From Actinobacteria bacterium UBA5976 (GTDB taxonomy: Bacteria > Actinomycetota > Actinomycetes > S36-B12 > UBA5976): a stretch of DNA of 13,170 nucleotides. Positions within the stretch are counted from its first letter, which is position 1. Each line of letters opens with the position of its first letter. The stretch lies in NCBI GenBank assembly GCA_002430405.1, contig DJBM01000124.1, positions 13,865-27,034 of the forward strand. Direction: 5' to 3'. Position numbers and translations under genes: made by a program. Below, piece by piece: positions 1-7,124 of the stretch. Below the pieces are notes generated by a model. That model worked only from the letters and a program-made list of their open reading frames with translations, did not search any database and had not been told where the DNA came from.

Positions 1-383
1 CCCTTTGCATCCAAGAGTCGGGCAACCCAATCGAGTCCAGCAACGACATCCCCAGTTTCTTCCCACAACGCAGTGATCAACAAGTTCCCAAGTGAGTGTC
101 CATCAAGTTGGCCAGTTGAGGAAAATCTATGTTGCAAAACCTTGGCCCAAGTTGAGCCCCAATTGTCATCGCCACAAAGCGCAGCCAGCGCCATTCGCAA
201 ATCCCCTGGTGGCACAATGCCAAATTCATCTCTGAGTCGACCACTGCTGCCACCGTCATCACTCACGCCAACAACAGCAGTTAGATGTGGTGTGACTCGC
301 CGAAGTGCCCGCAAGCTTGCGGCCAATCCGTGCCCGCCGCCGAGTGCAACAACCGCAAGCGGGCGTTGTGGTGCAATTGACAT
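1..383 (-). CDS. yvcK: YvcK/CofD-like protein (gluconeogenesis factor family), N-terminal 127 codons, runs off the window
   Basis: The family (UPF0052, CofD-like fold) binds UDP-sugars and is needed for normal cell-wall precursor metabolism and growth on gluconeogenic carbon in Gram-positive bacteria. It is cytoplasmic. Visible motifs are the glycine-rich GGGHG at residues 15-19, SDDGGSSGRLR at 41-51, PPGDLRMAL at 58-66 and GHSLGNLL at 95-102; together they are diagnostic of the family. The ATG at 383-381 directly follows the rapZ stop TAG (386-384) with no base between, and both genes share one reading frame. A purine-rich GGGACGAG stretch lies just upstream inside rapZ and could serve as a weak ribosome binding site. 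Full-length members are about 310-340 residues, so more than half lies beyond the left edge. The rapZ-yvcK pairing, usually followed by whiA, is standard in actinobacteria and supports the call. The function is from family knowledge, not shown here. Confidence 0.93.
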   Translation of the reverse strand, partial: MSIAPQRPLAVVALGGGHGLAASLRALRRVTPHLTAVVGVSDDGGSSGRLRDEFGIVPPGDLRMALAALCGDDNWGSTWAKVLQHRFSSTGQLDGHSLGNLLITALWEETGDVVAGLDWVARLLDAK

Positions 384-1265
384 CTATTCTCGTCCCAAAT
401 CGCGGTGCACAACTCGAACTTCAACGCCGCTTTTAACCAGTCGAGCTGACAAGTTTTCGGCCATTGCCACGCTTCGATGCTTGCCACCCGTACACCCCAT
501 CGCAATGGTCACAAAACGTTTACCTTCGCGCAGATAGCCGTCTTCAACTATGTCAAGGAGTTCAGAATACTTAGTGAGAAAATCCTGCGCTGTTGGAAAA
601 CCTACAACGTAATCGTTAACTTCGGCATCTAGTCCAGTCAGTTCCTTAAGTTCTGGATCCCAATAAGGATTTGGCAAGAATCGCATATCCGCAACTAAGT
701 CTGCATCAACTGGAATCCCATACTTAAATCCAAATGACATGATTGTGGCTCGAAGCGCATAGTGTTCATCGTCACCGAACGAATTTTCAATTGAACGCCG
801 CAACTCATGCACGTTGAAATTACTCGTATCAATTACGATGTCAGCCTCAGCACGCAAGTCACGCAATAGTTCTCGTTCGCGTTGTACCGCTCCCAACAAA
901 CTTTCATCCCTCTGAAGCGGATGCGGCCGGCGGGAAGACTCATATCGGCGAACTAGCGCTTCATCTCCGGCTTCCAAGAACAGCACTCGTAAATCATGTC
1001 CAGCAGCTTTGATTATGGAAAGTGATTCGCGGAGTTCATCAAAAAGTTGACCACCTCGCACATCTGCAACAAGTGCGACCTTGCGCGATTGTGTTCGTTC
1101 TAATACATAATCCACGACGTTGATCATTAGCGTAGGTGGCAAATTATCGACTACAAACCAGCCAACATCTTCTAGTGCGCGTGTGGCAGTGGAGCGTCCA
1201 GCTCCAGACATACCCGTAACTAAAGTTACGCTTAACATTTTTTCCGAAGGACTAGAGTTACTCAC
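384..1265 (-). CDS. rapZ: RapZ-family nucleotide-binding protein (YvcJ/RapZ), 293 aa
   Basis: This is a cytoplasmic P-loop protein. In E. coli RapZ is an RNA-binding adaptor that targets the sRNA GlmZ for RNase E and controls amino-sugar synthesis; Bacillus YvcJ hydrolyses nucleotides. The actinobacterial role is less clear. Visible: Walker A GMSGAGRST at 18-26 (Arg in the usual Lys place, common in actinobacterial members), FVVDNLPP at 37-44, the RRPHPL motif at 112-117, VIDTSN at 144-149, and the C-terminal RNA-binding domain with SFGFKYGIP at 177-185, DMRFLPNPYW at 193-202 and GCTGGKHRSV at 257-266. The length is normal. The GTG start (1265-1263) overlaps the uvrC stop as GTGA, which suggests translational coupling. 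An ATG at codon 10 (1238-1236) is an alternative start, and Walker A would still be intact. The stop TAG abuts the yvcK ATG. Confidence 0.95.
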   Translation of the reverse strand: MSNSSPSEKMLSVTLVTGMSGAGRSTATRALEDVGWFVVDNLPPTLMINVVDYVLERTQSRKVALVADVRGGQLFDELRESLSIIKAAGHDLRVLFLEAGDEALVRRYESSRRPHPLQRDESLLGAVQRERELLRDLRAEADIVIDTSNFNVHELRRSIENSFGDDEHYALRATIMSFGFKYGIPVDADLVADMRFLPNPYWDPELKELTGLDAEVNDYVVGFPTAQDFLTKYSELLDIVEDGYLREGKRFVTIAMGCTGGKHRSVAMAENLSARLVKSGVEVRVVHRDLGRE

Positions 1266-3124
1266 GATTCAATTATCTCGCCTGTTGCTGTGTTGATTGA
1301 CGTTTCCTCGGAATTTGACTCACTCAAAAACTGCCAAATTTGTTCGGCTTGAATTGGTCCAATACCTGCAACTGTGGCTAACTCGGCAACATTGGCCTGA
1401 GCAACTTTCTTAAGTGATCCGAAGTGAGCCAATAATGCTTTTTTCTTAACTGGACCTAGACCTGGGATATCATCTAACACGCTGTCAACCATGCCTTTAG
1501 ATCGTCGATTACGGTGCAGTGAGATCGCAAATCTGTGGGCCTCATCACGTACGCGTTGCAACATAAACAATGCCTCACTATTGCGCGGCAAAATTACGGG
1601 GTAAGCATCGCCCGGTCGCCAAATTTCCTCCATGCGTTTAGCCAGTCCAATTACGTGCATGTTTCCAACACCACTTAACTCAAGGGCTTTTGCTGCTGCA
1701 TTTACCTGAGGTAAGCCGCCATCTATCACCAATAAATTCGGTCGATACGGCCTTAATTCCTCGTGTTCTTTAAATCTGCGGGTAACCACTTGCGCAATTG
1801 AAGCGGTGTCATCACGCGGATCGTTGATTATGAATTGCCGATAATCCTTTTTGCGTGGGATACCGTCCTCAAATACGACTAATGATGCGACTACGTTTGT
1901 GCCCGAGATGTGCGAGACATCGATACATTCAATTCGAAGTGGCGCATCAGGTAGTCCGAGTGCTACTTGGATTTCCGCTAAAGCTTTACTTCGGGTCACC
2001 AAATCGGCAGATCGTTTAGTTTTGTGGATACCTAACGCGCCACCAGCATTGGCCAGTACCGTTTCCATCAATATTCTTTTATCTCCACGTGCAGGAACTC
2101 GAACACTGATCTGTGCCTCTCGGATAACACCTAAGAGATCTGCCAAACTCGTCGCACTTTCTGGTTCATGGCTCACCAGTACTTCAACAGGGATCTCCTC
2201 TTTTGTTGCTGTCGCATAAATGTGCATCAAAGCATCAGTCATTAGAGATTCACTAGTTGCTTCAACTGAATTTTCCATTATGAAACCACGTTGACCAACT
2301 ATGCGACCACCACGAACTGAAAATACTTGGACTGCAGACTGTAGATCGTCATGTACTAGTCCGACAACATCTGCATATGTGTCATCAGGTAAAACTACAA
2401 CGCTCTTTTCAAGCACTCGCTCCAGTGCGGCTAAGTCATCTCTTAAAACTGATGCCTGCTCATAGTCTTGAGTCTCCGAAGCTGACTTCATTCGATTCGC
2501 TATGTCAGCCATGATGTCTTTAGAATTTCCCGACATAAATGACATAAATTCTTTAACCAGCGCGCGATGATCCGGTGCTGAAATCTTTCCAACGCAGGGC
2601 GCACTACACCTATCAATATGTGCGAGTAGACACGGCCTACCGGCCGCTTTGGCATTTCGAAATACTCCCGAAGTACAACTTCGAACTGGAAATACTCGCA
2701 ATAGGTGATCTAGCGAGTCGCGAATTGCCCAGGCTTGAACATAAGGACCAAAGTAAGTATTACCTTTACGTTTATCACCTCGATAAACGTAAGCCCGTGG
2801 AAATTCTTCGGTAGTTGAAAGCGCTAAGTACGGATAACTCTTATCGTCGCGGTATCTGACATTGAAATTAGGGTCAAATTCCTTTATCCACGCATACTCA
2901 AGCTGGAGTGCTTCAGTTTCTGTTCTAACCATTACCCAGTCAACGGCTACTGCAGTATTAACCATGCTCTGAGTTCTTGGGTGTAAATCATTTCCAAAAT
3001 ATGAATTCAGACGGCTCCGCAGATTTTTTGCTTTGCCCACATAAATGACGCGTTCCGCCGCGTCGCGCCAACGGTATACGCCCGGACCAATTGGGATGTC
3101 CTTTGGTTTGTCTGTTAGCTGCAC
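1262..3124 (-). CDS. uvrC: Excinuclease ABC subunit C, dual-incision nuclease, 620 aa
   Basis: UvrC makes the 3' and then the 5' incision around a lesion after UvrB loading. Domains in order: GIY-YIG nuclease for the 3' cut (GVY at 15-17, IYVGKAKNLRSRL at 27-39, catalytic Glu76); a four-cysteine region C150, C165, C173, C177, matching the spacing of the Fe-S cluster cysteines of E. coli UvrC; the UVR helical hairpin that contacts UvrB (about 203-238); the RNase H-like nuclease for the 5' cut with DDH residues D402, D468 and H530; and two C-terminal helix-hairpin-helix motifs (about 550-600: IPGLGPVKKKALL, VAGIGPIQAEQI). All key residues are present, and the length is typical. The start is GTG at 3124-3122, 5 nt after the uvrA stop, without a clear Shine-Dalgarno sequence, so coupling to uvrA is likely. 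The stop overlaps rapZ by 4 nt. Confidence 0.98.
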   Translation of the reverse strand: MQLTDKPKDIPIGPGVYRWRDAAERVIYVGKAKNLRSRLNSYFGNDLHPRTQSMVNTAVAVDWVMVRTETEALQLEYAWIKEFDPNFNVRYRDDKSYPYLALSTTEEFPRAYVYRGDKRKGNTYFGPYVQAWAIRDSLDHLLRVFPVRSCTSGVFRNAKAAGRPCLLAHIDRCSAPCVGKISAPDHRALVKEFMSFMSGNSKDIMADIANRMKSASETQDYEQASVLRDDLAALERVLEKSVVVLPDDTYADVVGLVHDDLQSAVQVFSVRGGRIVGQRGFIMENSVEATSESLMTDALMHIYATATKEEIPVEVLVSHEPESATSLADLLGVIREAQISVRVPARGDKRILMETVLANAGGALGIHKTKRSADLVTRSKALAEIQVALGLPDAPLRIECIDVSHISGTNVVASLVVFEDGIPRKKDYRQFIINDPRDDTASIAQVVTRRFKEHEELRPYRPNLLVIDGGLPQVNAAAKALELSGVGNMHVIGLAKRMEEIWRPGDAYPVILPRNSEALFMLQRVRDEAHRFAISLHRNRRSKGMVDSVLDDIPGLGPVKKKALLAHFGSLKKVAQANVAELATVAGIGPIQAEQIWQFLSESNSEETSINTATGEIIES

Positions 3125-3129
3125 AGCAG

Positions 3130-5988
3130 TTACTTACTTATGGACTTTCCGGCTACGAGTAGTGGCTTTAGAAACACTGCAGTATGGCTGGTCTTATGTT
3201 TAACGACATCTTCGGGAGTGCCTGCCACCACAACTTCGCCACCACCTGAACCACCCTCAGGACCCATGTCGATAACCCAGTCCGCAGTTTTGATCACATC
3301 TAAGTTGTGCTCAATCACAATTACAGTATTTCCCTTATCAACTAAGGAATGAAGGACAATCAGTAATTTCCTGACATCCTCAAAATGCAGTCCAGTTGTT
3401 GGTTCATCCAGAACATAAACAGTCCGGCCAGTTGAACGCTTCTGCAGCTCTGAAGAAAGTTTCACGCGTTGGGCTTCCCCGCCACTCAAAGTGGTTGCTG
3501 GTTGACCAAGTCGCACATAGCCCAGGCCCACATCAACCAGGGTCTGTAAGTGGCGCGCAATGGGCGGAATACTTGCAAAGAAATTTAACGCTTCTTCAAC
3601 CGGCATGTTGAGTACATCAGCAATAGTTTTATTCTTGTAATGAACTTCAAGAGTTTCTCTGTTGTACCTAGCGCCATGGCAAACTTCACACGGTACATAA
3701 ACATCAGGCAAGAAATTCATTTCGATCTTTAACGTGCCATCACCTGAGCAGGATTCGCATCGACCGCCCTTTACGTTGAAAGAGAATCTCCCTTGTTGAT
3801 AACCACGCATTTTTGCTTCTGGAGTTTCCGCGAAGAGCTTGCGCACGTGATCAAAAACCCCGGTATAAGTTGCAGGATTTGATCGTGGCGTGCGACCAAT
3901 GGGACTTTGGTCGACGTGCACAACTTTATCGAGCAGGTCAACGCCTTCGACTTTTTTATGTCGTCCCGGCACGGTACGCGCCCCGTTCAGATCCCGGGCT
4001 AATACGTTGTAAAGCACGTCATTAATTAAAGTGGATTTTCCGGAACCAGATACTCCGGTGACTGCCGCGAACACACCAAGTGGAATCTCTACTGTGACAT
4101 CAGCAAGGTTGTGTTCACTGGCGTTAAAGATCTTTAACTTGCGACTCGGATCCACGGGCCTACGCGTTGCCGGAACATCGATCTTTCGCTTTCCAGATAA
4201 GTATTGCCCAGTAATAGATTCTTTAGTCTTAATCAATTTTTCATAAGATCCACTGGAAACAACATAGCCACCGTGCTCCCCTGCGCCTGGGCCAATGTCT
4301 ACGATCCAATCTGCAGTTCGGATTGTGTCTTCATCATGTTCCACAACAATTAGTGTGTTGCCTAGATCACGAAGCCGAATCAAAGTTTCGATCAATCGAT
4401 GATTATCACGCTGATGCAATCCAATACTTGGTTCATCCAACACATAAAGCACACCTGTTAAACCACTGCCGATTTGGGTAGCTAACCGAATTCGCTGTGC
4501 CTCCCCACCGGCCAAAGAGCCAGCAGAACGTTCTAGTGAAAGATAGTGCAGGCCAACATCAATTAAAAACGCAAGGCGTTCATTTACTTCTTTCAAGACA
4601 CGGTCAGCAATGGCACGCTCGCGAGGCGAAAGCTCTAGCTTCTTCAAGAATTGCGCACACTCGCCAATTGGCAATTCGGCAATTTGAGCAATGCTTTTAC
4701 CGTTTAATGTGACTGCTAACGAAAGTGGCTTAAGCCGAGCACCGTTACAGGCTGGGCACGGGACTTCCCGCATGTAACCCTCAAGTTTTTCTCTGCTTGA
4801 ATCACTTTCAGATTCTTGATGCTTACGTTCAATGTACTGAATTACACCTTCGAAGCCCGTTGAATATGTACGTTGGCGTCCATAGCGATTTTTGTACTTG
4901 ACTTGAACCTCGTGATCATTGCCATGTAAGAGTGCATTACGAGCCTTGACCGGAAGTTTTTTCCACGGTACATCGAGCGCAAACTCCAGTTCTTTGGAAA
5001 GTCCCTTAGTCAGCCTGAAGAAGTAATCGAAAATGTGTCCAGATGCCCAGGGGTCGATTGCTCCCTCTTCGAGAGTCAAATCTGGATTTGGGATGACTAA
5101 GTCAATGTCAACTTCCATTTTGTTACCAAGGCCCGCACATTCTGGACACGCGCCAAATGGTGAGTTAAAGGAAAACGATCTCGGTTCTAATTCTTCGAAT
5201 TGGTTACCATCAAACAAACAAACTAGATGCTCACTAAACATTCGTTCCCGCTCGGGATCATCCTCGGGTAAGTCAACGAATTCAAGGGTGACTAAACCGC
5301 TAGAAAGCCGAAGTGCAGTTTCAACGCTGTCGGTTAATCTGCGAACTGCGTCAGGCTTTACAGCAAGACGATCAACAACTACTTCGATAGTGTGTTTTTC
5401 TTGCTTCTTCAGTACTGGTGGTTCTTCTAATGGGTAAACGACTCCATCGATGCGAGCTCGTGCGAACCCCTGGGATTGCAAGCTGCGAAACAGTTCTGCA
5501 TATTCACCTTTACGTTCACGCACGATCGGGGCAAGTAATTGAAACCTCGTACCCGTCTTGATCTCTAAAATCCGATCAACAATTTGTTGTGGTGACTGGC
5601 GAGCGATCGCCCTGCCACAATCAGGACAGTGCGGCCTGCCAGCGCGGGCAAAAAGCAACCGCAAATAATCGTAAACTTCGGTAATTGTGCCAACTGTTGA
5701 TCTGGGATTACGGTTAGTGGATTTTTGATCGATTGAAACTGCTGGCGAAAGTCCTTCAATGAAGTCAACGTCAGGCTTATCCATCTGCCCAAGGAACTGC
5801 CGAGCGTAAGCTGAAAGAGATTCAACATAACGTCGCTGCCCTTCGGCAAAGATGGTGTCAAAAGCCAAGGACGACTTTCCCGAGCCCGAAAGACCGGTAA
5901 AGACAATTAGGGCGTCTCGGGGCAAGTCAATGTTTATGTCTTTGAGGTTGTGCTCTCTTGCGCCACGGACAATTAGCTGATCAACCAC
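3130..5988 (-). CDS. uvrA: Excinuclease ABC subunit A, damage-sensing ATPase, 952 aa
   Basis: UvrA dimers find bulky DNA lesions and load UvrB. It is a double ABC ATPase. Visible: Walker A1 GLSGSGKSS at 32-40; signature 1 SLAGGEAQRI at 491-500 with Walker B VLDEPS at 516-521; Walker A2 GVSGSGKST at 645-653; signature 2 TLSGGEAQRV at 833-842 with VLDEPT at 859-864. Cys pairs lie at 121/124, 281/284, 411/414, 744/747 and 767/770; the last two form the C-terminal zinc module beside the GRCESCSGDG motif. Two oddities: signature 1 has Ala where Ser is usual, and the zinc module at 257-284 shows C257 but no second ligand in its first half. The GTG start (5988-5986) is the only reasonable one, because an in-frame TAG lies 12 nt upstream (6000-5998). 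The length is normal. uvrC follows after 5 nt. The 82-bp gap upstream is the likely place for a promoter. Confidence 0.98.
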   Translation of the reverse strand: MVDQLIVRGAREHNLKDINIDLPRDALIVFTGLSGSGKSSLAFDTIFAEGQRRYVESLSAYARQFLGQMDKPDVDFIEGLSPAVSIDQKSTNRNPRSTVGTITEVYDYLRLLFARAGRPHCPDCGRAIARQSPQQIVDRILEIKTGTRFQLLAPIVRERKGEYAELFRSLQSQGFARARIDGVVYPLEEPPVLKKQEKHTIEVVVDRLAVKPDAVRRLTDSVETALRLSSGLVTLEFVDLPEDDPERERMFSEHLVCLFDGNQFEELEPRSFSFNSPFGACPECAGLGNKMEVDIDLVIPNPDLTLEEGAIDPWASGHIFDYFFRLTKGLSKELEFALDVPWKKLPVKARNALLHGNDHEVQVKYKNRYGRQRTYSTGFEGVIQYIERKHQESESDSSREKLEGYMREVPCPACNGARLKPLSLAVTLNGKSIAQIAELPIGECAQFLKKLELSPRERAIADRVLKEVNERLAFLIDVGLHYLSLERSAGSLAGGEAQRIRLATQIGSGLTGVLYVLDEPSIGLHQRDNHRLIETLIRLRDLGNTLIVVEHDEDTIRTADWIVDIGPGAGEHGGYVVSSGSYEKLIKTKESITGQYLSGKRKIDVPATRRPVDPSRKLKIFNASEHNLADVTVEIPLGVFAAVTGVSGSGKSTLINDVLYNVLARDLNGARTVPGRHKKVEGVDLLDKVVHVDQSPIGRTPRSNPATYTGVFDHVRKLFAETPEAKMRGYQQGRFSFNVKGGRCESCSGDGTLKIEMNFLPDVYVPCEVCHGARYNRETLEVHYKNKTIADVLNMPVEEALNFFASIPPIARHLQTLVDVGLGYVRLGQPATTLSGGEAQRVKLSSELQKRSTGRTVYVLDEPTTGLHFEDVRKLLIVLHSLVDKGNTVIVIEHNLDVIKTADWVIDMGPEGGSGGGEVVVAGTPEDVVKHKTSHTAVFLKPLLVAGKSISK

Positions 5989-6000
5989 GCCTCTATGCTA
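5989..6000 (-). promoter_or_regulatory. Candidate -10 element of a leaderless uvrA promoter
   Basis: On the minus strand TAGCAT (6000-5995) fits the TANNNT form of actinobacterial -10 elements. It is followed by 6 nt (AGAGGC) and then the GTG start, the geometry expected when transcription begins at or next to the start codon. No convincing -35 hexamer sits about 17 bp upstream. The alternative is that AGAGG acts as a Shine-Dalgarno sequence, but only 1 nt separates it from GTG, which is too close. The rest of the 82-bp gap (to 6070) shows no SOS-type palindrome (GAAC-N4-GTTC) and no intrinsic terminator behind the TerC gene. Confidence 0.35.
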
Positions 6001-6070
6001 GTTGCCCGACTCCTTAGGCGCATCGGTAAGCCTTCCAGCATGTGCCTGTGCAGCGGAGTCTCTGTGAGAT

Positions 6071-7111
6071 TTAAGTTTTCGAATCCTCGTCAGGTATGTG
6101 CTCAAGAGCCTCACTACGATGATCGATAGCTTCTGTAGATATGTGGGCAGCCTCAGATTGCAGCGCTAACGAAGGATTCCGTTTAACTGCAGCAAGACTC
6201 GTGATAACTGTCACGACCAAAGTAAGCAGGATAAACGTCAAAGATTGGGCAATCGTTACATGCGGTACCTCAATATCTGTGGTGCCATCAAGTGCCTCGA
6301 AAAATAGCTTTATGGCTATGAAACCCAAAATAATTGCGAGACCTCTTGCTAAGTAAATAATCTTTCCAAGCAAGCCATCTAGTAAGAAATAGAGTTGTCG
6401 TAATCCCATCAAGGCAAAGGCGTTTGCGGCAAAAACCAAATATGGTTCTTTAGTAAGGCCAAAAATTGCTGGGATGGAATCTAGCGCAAATAATAAGTCC
6501 GTGGTACCGACCGCCAGGATCACCAGAAATAGCGGAGTGATGTGCCGCTTACCCGAAATCTTTACCGTCGTCTTAGTGCCTGCATAATCTCTGGAAGTTG
6601 GGACATATTTCTCTACCCATCGGACCAGGCCATTTCCCTCAAGGTCTGGTTCCTTGCCATGAGATCGCCAAACCGAGATTGCGGTGTAAAGCAGAAAAGC
6701 TGAGAAGACAAAGAACGTGGCGGCGAATCTAGAAATTGCCGCCGCACCGACCACAATTAATACGCCGCGCAGAACAATGGCAAGGGCAACTCCGATTAGC
6801 AAAACCCTATGCTTAAGTCCCTCTGGTACCGCAAATGATGACATCAAAACTATAAAGACAAAAAGATTGTCGACTGACAAACTGTACTCGGTTATCCAGC
6901 CCGCTAGAAATTGTTGGCCATATTCCGCGCCAAAATAATTCCAAACAAAAGCTGCAAAAATTAGCGCACCAATAATGTATGCAACTACCCAACGTGCCGC
7001 TTGTTTAGGTCCAAACACATGTGGCCGGGCATCAACAACAACAAAATCCAAGATAAACGCTGCTGCCAAAATTCCAAGCGTGACAGCCCAGATTAACGCG
7101 GTAACTTCCAT
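6071..7111 (-). CDS. TerC/Alx-family integral membrane protein, probable Mn2+ exporter, 346 aa
   Basis: The TerC family includes E. coli Alx and Bacillus MeeF/MeeY, which export Mn2+; the older name refers to tellurite resistance. Visible: about nine hydrophobic segments (roughly 6-26, 41-60, 74-94, 102-122, 130-147, 191-215, 223-244, 253-273, 287-308). The two family motifs carry acidic residues inside membrane segments: EYSLSVDNLFVF at 75-86 and TTDLLFALDSIPAIFGLT at 203-220. A hydrophilic loop spans about 150-189. The last 35 residues form a soluble tail rich in Glu, Asp and His, probably cytoplasmic, of unknown role. The ATG at 7111-7109 begins 13 nt after the uvrB stop, so co-transcription with uvrB is likely. 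The ribosome binding site is weak (AGGTAAGA about 8 nt upstream). A TerC gene in the uvrB-uvrA interval occurs in other actinobacteria. The metal specificity is inferred from the family. Confidence 0.92.
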   Translation of the reverse strand: MEVTALIWAVTLGILAAAFILDFVVVDARPHVFGPKQAARWVVAYIIGALIFAAFVWNYFGAEYGQQFLAGWITEYSLSVDNLFVFIVLMSSFAVPEGLKHRVLLIGVALAIVLRGVLIVVGAAAISRFAATFFVFSAFLLYTAISVWRSHGKEPDLEGNGLVRWVEKYVPTSRDYAGTKTTVKISGKRHITPLFLVILAVGTTDLLFALDSIPAIFGLTKEPYLVFAANAFALMGLRQLYFLLDGLLGKIIYLARGLAIILGFIAIKLFFEALDGTTDIEVPHVTIAQSLTFILLTLVVTVITSLAAVKRNPSLALQSEAAHISTEAIDHRSEALEHIPDEDSKT

Positions 7112-7124
7112 GACTTAATCTTAC

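Noticed and set aside
73..537. A 154-codon plus-strand open frame spanning the yvcK/rapZ junction
   Set aside because: It lies antisense to two strongly recognised genes, is rich in Pro/Ser/Arg as expected of an antisense shadow, and shows no known motif.
1851..2219. A 122-codon plus-strand open frame inside uvrC
   Set aside because: It is antisense to the conserved nuclease domain region of UvrC and has no recognisable features.
5033..5437. A 134-codon plus-strand open frame inside uvrA
   Set aside because: It is wholly antisense to conserved UvrA sequence; composition is low-complexity Ser/Thr/Arg without domain features.
5989..6070. Search for an SOS/LexA box in front of uvrA
   Set aside because: No GAAC-N4-GTTC-like palindrome and no RecA-NDp-type TTGTCRGTG-N8-TANNNT element is visible here, nor in the short gaps before uvrB and uvrC.
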